A stretch of DNA of 64,000 nt. It comes from Tubiluchus corallicola (Eukaryota; Priapulida; Priapulimorpha; Priapulimorphida; Tubiluchidae). Under the pieces are notes generated by a model that was given only the letters and a program-made list of their open reading frames with translations, did not search any database and was not told the DNA's origin. The translations under genes were made by a program, and so were the position numbers. Each line of letters begins with the position of its first letter. Within the stretch, counting starts at the first letter, position 1. Where the stretch lies: assembly GCA_030141605.1 (NCBI GenBank), contig JAQGDQ010000004.1, positions 1,118,001-1,182,000 on the forward strand, written 5' to 3'. Shown here one piece after another: positions 45,902 through 57,600 of this stretch.

Positions 45902-48900
45902 ATGGCTAAAGTGGTTGTAGGTTAGATATTTTATTTATTTTCCGATGTCTTGGACTGATAAATTCCACCTGTTCAACTGTTTTGTGCATGGATGCTAGTC
46001 GTTAAGACAGTCATCGAATTGAATCTTATCTGAGTATTCTTTAAAACCAATTACAAAAGTATGCGTCACAAAGTGAGTTTTAATCTGCAGTGCGCTAGTT
46101 CATTGATTTGACCCATTTAGTGATCATTGGGCTTGTCTGGGCTGTCTGTAGAAAACGTAATAATTCTGCAAGTTAGTCACAACAGTACCAAATCATTGGT
46201 TTTTTTTATAGTACTAACGTCTTGCATTTTCTTTAACCTTCAGGTGATGCCTCGGGTTTCATTGGAACAGCTCTAACTAGAGCTCTATATAACAACGGCT
46301 ATGGTGTTATTTGTGTTTCACGTTCACCGTCCAGTAGATCTGCAATCTCTTGGGTAAATACAGTCAGATTTCTTTGTAATAATGCAGCTCTCATATGCCA
46401 CTAAGTATACCATTACAGCACGGTTAGCTGAATGGCAAAGTTTGGTAATTATCAGCAATTGTCTAGTTTTGACATTTGCAATGTTCTGTTATAGCTGAGC
46501 GTTCACTGTGAGTGCCTACCCACCAAAATTAAGCAATATCAAGTCCATTCAGTAAATGGATTGGTAACCTTCAAGAAAATGGTTACTGGATGGTTTCAAC
46601 GACCTTACTGCATGCAGTTATTTATCTTGTTGAGGGAATACATATAAATACAAATAATAAAAAATACTTCGACCTATGTGGTAAGTAGCAATGATCTTAC
46701 CGAAAATTCAATTAACCAAAACAAAAATGTACTTTTAAAAAATTGTCAATACTAAGATCATTATGGTAAGTGTCTGATTTTGTTTAAAAAAATATAAATA
46801 AAAGAACTGTCCTATTATAGCGATTTTAAATTTAAATGGATGCAAGTGTTTGAGGAGTCAATTAATTTTTACTCCATTGCTTTTATACTTTTATTGTTAC
46901 TAAGTTGCACAGCTCAACTGAATTTGACAAACTGTTTATTTGCTTAAGCACTTTTATAGACACAGTATTATTATGTTTATTAATTGTTACAATTCTAAGG
47001 GAATTTAGCACTACCATCTTATTTGCTGGAGGTTTTCTAAGAGACACTTGCATAGACTGCTAGGATATTTCTTTTTCTAGCATCTGCACAAGTAATTTAT
47101 TTAAATGGTCTTACCGGCGGGTGTTGTTGCATAATGATTTTTTTTGAGGGACGAAATCATCACCTTAGTGCCCCAAGTAAAGACAAATGGCAGCACCTGT
47201 TGATTGAGACAAATGTGACAACTCTAATAGAAATGCAGAACTGCCATTTGTTTGAAATAAATTGAATTTCTGTAAAACTGTGGTAAAACTTTTACTAGGC
47301 CGATTAATTATTAACATTCATTTTTCAGCAAAGTGTTGCTATAAATGGAATCCCCGAATGTACTGCTGTTGTCAATCTTGCAGGAGAAAACCTTCTCAAT
47401 CCTCTTAGGAGGTAAAGTTGTTTTTGTTTTATGACTTCTTGTATTTTTCATTACTCTATTTGCTGGTATTGATATGATCATGTAGAATCAAGACAATTTT
47501 TTACTCAAGATATTAACCAGCATATGGAATCTGATTTCTTTTCTGTTCTTTGCTGCCATTTTATGCTTCTGTTTTTAGCGAATAAATTAGGCAGAACATT
47601 TTGTCTTAATAGGTGGAGTGAGGCATTATCAAATGATTTATACAATAGTCGTATTAACACTACAAAGGTATTGGCTGATGCTATAGTCAAAGCTCCTGTT
47701 AAACCAAAAGTGTTTATATGCGCTTCTGCCATTGGTAAGTGTTGTGTAACTATATGTTTACAAGTGATTTTATTGTGTCTTTGAGTGAGTGCATAATAAG
47801 TAATTATCTTATCAATAAATGCAGATGGTTGCTTTTATGCGCGTTTGCGAGTATGTAAACCTTGCATATCGAATTTCATTGCTAACTGCTTAATTATAAT
47901 AACTGGGCTGTTCCATCTTGAGCTGCAGTGCAGTGGTAGTGTAACTACCAAATGTTAGTGCTGGGCATTTTCTAAACAAATTATTCAAAACAAATGGAGT
48001 CAACAATTAGTTGTTTTATTAAAGCAAACCAAGTAACATTTAGCCATAAAGCAGGCTCTCCTTTCAAAAAATGGCTATATGCAAGCACAGAATGTATCTA
48101 GCGAGAAATGAATGCGCAAATATGCGTCTTCGTCGAACTTGGTTTATCTCGCAACTCAGATAGTTTTTTTGTTCCCTAGCCATCCGAATTATATTAAATA
48201 TCATGCCATTGAGTTTTTTATTTTCATTGTTAATGAAACCTGAAATTATTATTCTGTTCAATAAGAAATACCATTTGTTTATGTTCAAGGTATTTATCCT
48301 CCTAGGGATACTGCAAGATATACAGAACACAATGCACCTCCAGCCAGCGATTTCATGACTCGACTCTGCCATGACTGGGAATTGGCTGGAAAATTGCCGG
48401 AGACAACTGCTGTCAGGCACGCTATAGTGAGAATAGGTTTGTGTTAATGTCGTGTTAACTTGAACTACAGGCAAAGGTAATATATAAGTGGCTTTAACTC
48501 TTAGAGCTGGTAAAAGAACCGAGTCTACTGAACCTTACCTGATGTCTTTTTGACAGTCTCGTGCAGGGCATTTTTAAATACTGCACTTTATGATCACAAA
48601 GCTCAGATAAATATGAAAACTGTTGCTTCACTGGTATCAAGTTGGTATCTTAGTGAGTCTGTGTCAATCTTCAGGCGTGCTGAATTTTGCGCTACAGATT
48701 TTCGTTTGCAGTTATAGAAATGAGCATAAGAGAGACGAAAAGCACGCAAATATGACATCAAACAGAGCAGACTAGTCTATTGGATAAAAACTTCACAGTT
48801 TGCATGTAAAGAAAACTTCCCATGCTGTCCACTTTTAATATAGCAAAATTTTAAAAACCAACATCAGGCAACTAACTGCATCATTACTTTTTAATTCAGA

Positions 48901-50120
48901 AAAGTACAGTCATACCTCCGTTTTCGAATGTCTCCGTACTCGTACAAATCGGTTTTCGACCAGAAAATTCGAGCTGAAATTGTCTCCGCTTTCGACCAGA
49001 ATTTCGGTACTCGACCACCCGCCAAACACGTGATGAACACAGGCACGGCGAGCCGAGGAGAGCCAAGCATAGCCGACCGCACCCGATAGTAGTCACGCAC
49101 AAGATTCGAATTGCCTAGCATCGCTAAGTGCTTTCTAAGCTTATGTGTCTCCGCTTTTTCGTGCAGGAACAATTATGTTTTTCTATCAAAGTAATTGTAT
49201 TATGTTTTTCTTATCAATTATATCACATCTACTGTTTGAATAAACATTTTTGCCTTATTATATTTCGTTTTACATTTGGTGCTTGAGAATGGATTATTTG
49301 CATTCACATTATTTCTTATGGGAATAAATGATTCGGTACTCAACCAAATCGGTTTTCAAACACTTTTTAGGAACGAATTATGGTTGAAAACAGAGGTATG
49401 ACTGTATTTATAACTTTTTGGTTAGTAGGTCTAGTTATAATTTCAATGTATAGGCCTAGCCTTGATTATTTGTGCCTGTGGAGTGATCATACACACTTTT
49501 CTAATGCTCACATTTATCTTGTGTATTTGTAACAGTGGAACAGATTTGTCAAATACATCTTAGTAATATATCACTGTACAGATAATAATTAGTAATTAAT
49601 ACACATGCACATAATGAAATGCATCACACTCCTGCAATAACTAACCTTACAACTGGATGACAAATTAATTAAAGCAATACACAACTAATGTTTTCTTTTG
49701 CCTCTTGAAGGTGTGGCTCTAGGTCGAGAAGGTGGTGTTATTCAGCGCTCTTACTGGCCATTCTACTTCGGTCTTGGTGGGAGGATAGGTTCTGGAACTC
49801 AGTTTTTTCCGTGGATTCATGTTGCTGACTTAGTAGGAATTTTTTTACACTTACTAGAAAATGAAAATGCAACTGGCGTATTTAATGGTGTGGCACCGAA
49901 TTGTTGTACCAATGGCGACTTCACAAAAGCATTTTCAATGGCAATGTGGAGGCCTGCTGTGTTTCCAGTTCCCGAATTTGTGATAAATGCGGTGTTTGGT
50001 AGTGAGCGAGGAAAAGTAGTAACGCAAGGACAGTACGTCATACCTGAGAAGGTAGTAGAATCTGGTTACCAGTTCAAATACCCAAACATTGAGAGTGCGA
50101 CGGAACAGTTAGTAAGCTAA
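45902..50120 (+). CDS. SDR39U1: Epimerase family protein SDR39U1, six exons, 296 aa
   Basis: An atypical short-chain dehydrogenase/reductase, related to bacterial YfcH, that binds NADP(H); the substrate is unknown. Exons: 45902-45920, 46244-46353, 47329-47411, 47613-47734, 48290-48436, 49711-50120; 891 nt in all, whole codons, human protein about 293 residues. Exon 1 is only 19 nt (MAKVVV+G) and was chosen because it supplies the expected first beta strand just before SGFIGTAL. Conserved blocks follow: VVNLAGENLLNPLRRW, SRINTT, ASAIGIYPPR, VRIGVALGREGG, LGGRIGSGTQFFPWIHVADL, GVFNGVAPN and TQGQYVIPEKVVESGYQF. The Rossmann motif reads G7-D-A-S-G-F-I-G, with Asp where the family has the first Gly of GxxGxxG. 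An alternative upstream first exon ending at 45850 also splices in frame but lacks the beta-strand sequence. The gene is convergent with AP-1 gamma. Confidence 0.9.
48907..49404. mobile_element. TA-flanked Tc1-mariner/pogo-like MITE in SDR39U1 intron 5
   Basis: It starts CAGTCATACCTCCGTTTTCG; the right end on the opposite strand starts CAGTCATACCTCTGTTTTCA. TA flanks both ends (48905-48906 and 49405-49406). TTTTCGA and CTCCG words recur through the left 130 bases (TACTCGTACAAATCGGTTTT, then TTTTCGACCAG). CAGTCATACCTC...TTTTCGA ends resemble a widespread group of mariner-like MITEs. It is 498 bp long with no transposase. Confidence 0.75.
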
Positions 50121-51692
50121 TTCATGACTATGTAGTGATTTTTAGTCATTTTCCTTGCAGTGACTAACAGTCATTCTATTATAACTCTACAAAATACCAA
50201 GTTTATGTGTGTAGGAACTATAAATATGTAAGAACCGATTTCCCTCTTCATGATCAGGAGCTGTTACTTATAAATTAAACTGTGCATTTTTTATGAATAT
50301 ATGTTAAAATGTCTGTTATGATCATAGTAGATATATCATTAAAATATAGTTGAAAATACATCTTCCAGTTTTTCTCACCAAGTCTTAAGTGTGTGTCAAA
50401 TACATTACTGAGACTAAAAATTGTGTAAATAATAAAGAACATAGTCTGAAGTAGAACACAGAATAAAGTTTGAAGTATACTATAATTAAGAAATCCCACG
50501 ACATATAAAAAGGAATAAAAAACGAAATACTTTAGATACTTATTACAGCCTGTATTTTCACAAAACACAATCATACAGCACACTACAAAAACATTTATGC
50601 TAGATATAACATACACAACTTAGACAAATCGATTGTTATTTAGTATGTAATAATAATTATCTTATTTTCATATTTTATTTCAACTGTTAAGGTTTTACAA
50701 TGCTATAATTATTTCCCAAATCACAAATTAACAATCCACAGTCTGTATACCATATTGTTTGCTTTGACTCTGAACAGTGAATATGGAGTCTTTCACACAG
50801 GAAAGATTACAAATGTTGTGCAATGGTTTATTTTGTTTACAAAAAATGTAAAACCTGCACTTGTAACTAAGTACAACAAAAGTATACACTATTGTAACAA
50901 GGCTAGTACAAGCACTGCAGATTTCCATGCATCTTTCAGGCAAAATGTTATTTTGTCACAAAAAAATAAAGTTATTTCATACCTACAACTAGATTTTTAT
51001 GAAACCTATGATATCAATAGCAACTAACTTGTGCCTCATTTTTTTTGTTGAAACTAAATAGTGTTTTAATACAGACCATACAGATACATTGTCCTTTAAA
51101 TAGAGATACTCAACTTCTGTTAGTTCAACTGTAATTTTAGCAGTTAGCAACAAGTTACCATCATTCTGACTTAACATTGCTTAATACACATATGTTATAC
51201 TAACATACATAAAAAATTTCCAACAAGTGATAAGCATTTAGTCAATTTACAAATTTTATTTGCATAACGATGTCAAGGATCAAATGCTACAAGCGTCCTG
51301 AACAACATACGGCATCTGTTAGAAATGATAACTTGCCCTGTTGATTCTTAAGAAAATCAACAATTGCTATGTATATTTTCAGTTTCTTCCAGAACAAAGC
51401 ATTTAAGAAGTACTAGCATTGGTATAAAATTTAACCTTAGTTACATTACGTTAAGCCAATTCCTGCTTCAGAAAGGCTGCAACTAGTAATGTTTTGCAAA
51501 AATGTGGAAGAAATCCTTTGTTGCTGAATTTGTCAATAGAGTGCCTGAATATTAGTTTAAGACTCATTAATATATGGTGCACTGCAAACTGCTAGCTTTG
51601 TTCAGCTTTTTCCCCAGCAGCAAAAGATGGTTTTATATAAATTTGTTACTGATTAAATAAAATATTTCTAGTTCTAATTAAACTTGGCACTG
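50121..51692. other. Convergent gap between SDR39U1 and AP-1 gamma; two 3' UTRs
   Basis: Only 3' untranslated and spacer sequence is expected here. AATAAA words for the plus-strand gene occur near 50429-50434, and TTTATT (minus-strand AATAAA) near 51258. The several short open frames on both strands are AT-rich and match no family. Confidence 0.5.
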
Positions 51693-54600
51693 CTATTGAT
51701 AAGAACCAGCAGGAAAATTGTTTATTTCACCTTGTTCAGCTATGTTTGCTCCATCCAGTGTATAGTTTAATCGAATTCTCATTCGCAATGTAGCCTAAAA
51801 AGTGAAAAATATGAAATACTGATGAGTCGTTATGGAAAGAATGAATTTGACCATTTAGTATGTAAATGAAAAAAATCATAAACTCTGTAATAAATAATAA
51901 AGTTTAATAATTCTACAGACACTTTACTGAACTAGTAAAGTAAGAACCAACTGAGTACGAATGACATGAAACTCGTATAAATGGTGACACCCACATATAA
52001 AACCTAGCACAGAAAACTAAGCAAGCCAAATGGTTTCAGTTGTCAAGAAAAAAATGGGTATGAACTGAAAACCCATTAGTAATGAGATAACAAAGAAACA
52101 AAAAGATGGGTACGTTGTTACATGAAAAAAACAATTCAAGAAAACCTTCTACGCACAAGGAATTAACACTAAAAATGAGTACATTTTAAATTAAAAAATG
52201 TAATGTCAAATGTTTGCAGAAAAGTAAAATAGAATTGGATATTAATTAGTTGACTTTTTTTGATGAAGTCACATTCTCAATATTAAAACACACCTTTTGT
52301 GGGTTGGTGATCTTCAGCTGTTGAGTCAGCTGACCTGTATTGTTTGGTGGAACGACACTGCCAGAAGGTGACAACATTTGTAGTTGGAATGTCTGTAAAT
52401 ACAACATAGAAGTGTGATGTGAAAAGAAATAAACATGAAAGAATTTGTTAGCATCAATGATGTTTCTTGTAATAAGCAAGTAACTTGATCAAAGTGATTC
52501 AGCAGCAATTAGATGTTCTAGCAGAGTCTTAAATGACTAGGGTAAGATGTACCTCCAAATCAGTAAACTTCTTGCGTTGTTCAACTTAGGAACCAATACA
52601 AATATCTGCACAAAAATACTCGCTTATCTAAATTATCTAAATTGAAATGTCAAAAAAGTCAGAATATTACTTATTTAGTTCAAATATATTAACACATGAA
52701 AAGTATTAAAACTTTGATTTTCGTTGGTATTATTAATATACTGATATAACCAACTCTAGCCATCACATCACAATTGTGCAAACAGAAGTCATATGCAAGC
52801 CAAAGAAAAAGCATAGTCTACTAATTAATCTATCTCTATATATCTATTATTTATCTTTCAGCTTCCGCTGCAGTTTATTGAATAAACTAATGTGATTCCC
52901 AAAATATTACTTACTTTTGGAACAGCAGCTTGGAAAACAAAGTTTTCTAGTGGATGTGGCTGTGAATTTGTAGCTGCAACTGATACAGTTAACACATCCT
53001 CATTACGCTCGAAATAAAAATCAATTTTTAAACCATCTTTGTGATAAGCTACAATAGACGGTATACCTAAAAATATAAACAGCTATTAAATGACAAATCT
53101 ATTCTTTAAACTATAATATTAATAAACAATTCAGCACCTGTGCAATCCCTTCGTTCAAACTTCAAACTTTTAATTCACTGCCAATTTGATTGAAGTTTCA
53201 ATTATTTGAATTTTTAATACTTCTACTCACTTGACTTAAAAGTTGGCTGAGGAGCTGTGAATCCATCTAAAATATTATTCATAGGTGGCACACCTACTGT
53301 AGGTAAAAGTTGAGTATCTGAAAATGCAAAAAAATGTCATGAAACCTATTATATAGACCAAAAGTTAATTTTGCATGTAAACAAACAGATACACATGTGG
53401 CTTGCACAACAAAACCAGTGCACCCTTAACAAAAATTTGGATATGTTCACGTTTCACTGATTATTTTGGTATCAATTTTATCCTCTTACATCGTCCTACA
53501 GCTGAATTACTATGACATTACAGGTTAAAAGCATGCATGACAGAAGACAAAGTAGTTAAAAATTTGACTGTAAAAAATGATCACTTGCTGGTCACTATAA
53601 TTTATTGCTCTTGCTGAATTTGGCAGAGAAATAACTAGTTTTCAGAAGACTGTATAAGTGCTCTACCCGTAAACTGCAACTGCTACTAGATAAATATTTT
53701 TCTTGTTGTAGCAACACACAAAAGTAATAAAAAATAAGTTTAACATAATTAACTATTTGGCCTTACAGTGATGTCTTAACTTCTGAGCACTATGGAGATA
53801 AACGTTAATGTGTTTTCAGTACGTGATGACAGTGGTAAAATTTATTTCTATGTTTATGGTGAGCTACTTGAACACAATCCAGGGTTCCCACAGAATTTAA
53901 AAAAAAATTCCCAGACCTTTCCCTGACAAAATATAGATTTTCCATGAGCAAGTTAAGCAAAAATTGTATTACCAGTATACGTATTCAAACATTTTCGTGT
54001 ATGGACAGTCATACATATACTGATATATAATGTGTTGGTGCAGTTGCAGTAGTGCTAACGAATTTACACTAATCACATTACATAAACTTTCTTAATCCAA
54101 TCATTATTTTTGAAACAGAATTCGAACGGGGAGCCCACCATAGCAAAATTTTATTTGAACACAAATCGCTGAAAAATGTTTGGAAAAATATTGATTCATG
54201 GTGATTATTTTTGCAACCCTTTCCAATTTCCCTGGCTTTTTGCCCCAGTTTCTGTGACTTTTAACAAATTATCCTTTTCCATGACTTTTCAGGATAGCCT
54301 GTATTTTCCAGGATTTTCCCTGACTGTGTGAACTCTGACAATCTAGAAATATTAGTACCAGTCTTTGTCTAATTAGTTAATATAATTCAACAATCTGAAA
54401 CTTCGTTATCAAAAGCAGCAACTGAAGAGACACGTGGGCGGTTGAGTAAAAGCAACAGGCATTTCTGAACACATCTATCAAGAACTGTGCAAAACCTTGA
54501 TCTTACCAAACACGGGCATCCTGGGAGTTTCTGATGGCATTCCTCCTAGATCTAGCAAATCTAATAGATTTTCTGCCGGCTTTGTTATTGTAGGCTGTGT

Positions 54601-57600
54601 TGGCGGTACTGGTGTCTCACCAAGAATATCGAGAAGGCCTTGACTCTATACAATAAAAAATGAACATGCACTAAAGTAAGTGCAAACTATTTCTACGAAA
54701 TTTTTACCATACAAGCAAAGATATAATTTATTTCTTGTCATTATGCTGTTATTCACTATACAATGTGGATTACCACTTGTAAGGCAAAATAATCTTAGGT
54801 GACAAACCGTTTCGGGTTTAGGAGTAGGTTTTGATTTCACGCCTTCGTCAACTGGAAACAGGTCATCATCGTCACCATTTAATATGTCACCATTTGACAA
54901 GGCAAGATTTGCTGAACTTAACTCTTTCTTCATTTCCAATAAAGGCATTCTTTCTAAAACTCCTGGTCTGTATAATGCACAAATAAATAAATAAATATAA
55001 ACACAAGTTCTATACAAATGACAACTTAACACTGATATTAAGGCTGGCATAGTTATTATTAACCTTAACAATCTCATATTCATAAAGTCTGCCATAGATT
55101 TAAAAACAAGTTAAACTAGGTTGCTGTTTATGACTTAGTCATAAATTTAAGATTCTGCAATATCACTAGAACTACAACTGGAATGGTAAGATGAGTGCAG
55201 AACACGATCGCTCTAAGAGGAGTCTAATGATAAATCTATTTATTTTAATTTTCACATAAAGGCTCCTATCACAGTAACCTTTGATCCAGAGAGCACTTTT
55301 CTCAGACGTTTACCCTGCAAGTTTCATTGTTCTATCACTTACACTTATACAGTTATTGACATAACACAGTTTTAACATTGTTGTTCCTGTCACGCACGGC
55401 TACCCAAGCATGCCTAAACATGGACTCCTAGTTGAATACTGTAAGACAAGTTGAATGGCAAAGCCCTTATTTTTACATTTTGGCTCCTATCTTGGAACTT
55501 TCCCAGACCCCAATTTCTGAAAATGCTTAACGTACATCTAGCTCACAAGACTAAAATACCTGTGAAAAGTTTTGAATTTAACTTAAAGCCCTAGGAGTAG
55601 TTAAGTGACAAATGAAAAACAGACCAATGTCTAGTGAGCTTGATCCTTTGACCACAGACCAAAAGCTACTACACTGTTGTCTGAAACCCCCACCCCAAGT
55701 TCCTACCCTGCAAGTTTAGTGACTATGTAGTAGGTAGTCTGGCTTTGGAGTTATAGACATGGCTCTCTTTTTAACACTTTCGTCTGCGTCAAATGAACTG
55801 GTTAAGCCCACTTTTCTAAAAATGCTTAATGCACATCTACCTTCACCTGGCTATCCATACATGTAATAACATAGACTTGTACTTAAATACTTTAAGTGAA
55901 GTTGAGTGACAAAGTCATTTACCCTAATTTTCATATTTTGTCCCCTATCTCAAGCCCTTAAAGAATCCCAGCTTTTCAAAACCCCAGGTGCATATCTACA
56001 GCTAAAGAAAACAAATGGATACTAAATAACCATGGAAAAATTTGGAGTTTAACTCAATCATTAGGTGTTGAACGACAACCAAAAAACTGCCCGATGTCCT
56101 CTGTCGGTGACCCTTTGACTCGCGGCCCCACCCAGTCGTTGACCCGAGGTCAAAGGTCACTACACACACAGTTGCCTCAACCCTACCTCAGCTGTCTATC
56201 TCGCAAGTTTGATGACTCTAGGTGCCATGGTTTTGGAGTTATTTACTGTTTTAGTGGAGAAACAACAGTACAAAATAAAGAAAGAAACAATTTATTTCCA
56301 ACAAGATTCTGCATATAGTGCAAAATCTCAATAAAGAAGGGGTTCATTTCCAGTAAGATTTTGCATAAGTGCAGAATGCTAACAAATCATTGAAGCACAT
56401 TATTTGTTTTTACTCTTGTAGACCGAGCTTGCAAACAATAAACAAGCTCAGAGGATCGAGCAAATTTTATCTATGAGACATGTCTTCTCTAAAGTGCCAT
56501 AACAAAGCAGCCATAGAGCTTATTTGTCTCACGTTTTTGCAAGCAGACCCAGTAAAGTAAACAGATGGCACATAAATGTGACTGTATGCTGTAATCTTAC
56601 CGCATTGGATCATGTCGATTGAACAATGTGTTATATTCCACAGATCTCTGTTGTAGCTCAGTGTTCGTGCTGCTTCCGTATACAGAAATATATGCTTTAA
56701 TTCTCCTAAACAAGAACAAAAAACACATGTGAAACAGTGACAACACAAACTTGCAAATATTCAACGGCTATACAAGATTTGCCCAAATAAACTAGTTCTT
56801 TTGTAGTAGACCAGAAAAATGTTATTCTTACAACAAATATGATGATCAAAACAAGCTCAACTTCAATTTAAAAGAGCAGATCATAATATATATATAAAAA
56901 CAAAAATACCAAAAACAAAAACAAACTGAATAATTACTAAACAGTCACTAATTGAAAATCATGGCATAGAAGTAGAGCTAGACTGTGCTGTATATATGGT
57001 GTAGTGTAATAATCAAGCAACTTACATTGCGCTGGATGGGAAACGTGTACTAAGTTTCATCAAGGCATTGAGAGCATATTCTTTTGTAACAATTGCTGAT
57101 ACATTCGAAGATACGACACGCTCAAATAAGCTAATAACATCGTCTTCAGACACCTTAACCAGAAAAGAAAATTGCATATCTAATATATCTATAATATGCT
57201 TAGTACATAATCTCTATATGTATGCACACGGGTTATTAGTCACTGCTGCAGTGAAGTTATGTAAGATTATTATCGACAGTTCATGTAATCAACCAAACTG
57301 ATACATGACCAATAAAGAAAGCACAACTGTTTCTTAATTGCAGAGATAGAAAATCTACAAATAACTTTGGTTCTTATTGCAAAAATATCAAATACAGACT
57401 TGACAGCAAATATGCTAAGCTATTATTACATAGTAGAACAACTGAAGCACCTAATAAAAAGCCAACAGTCTATTGTTGTGAGTGCCAAAACAAGTAGTAA
57501 CCAGTGCTTGAAGCATCTACTTTATTCTCATCTGCGGATACTTTTGCTGCACCTATATGTATTGTTATCTACTTTCGTCAGCATCTACATGTACCTACAT

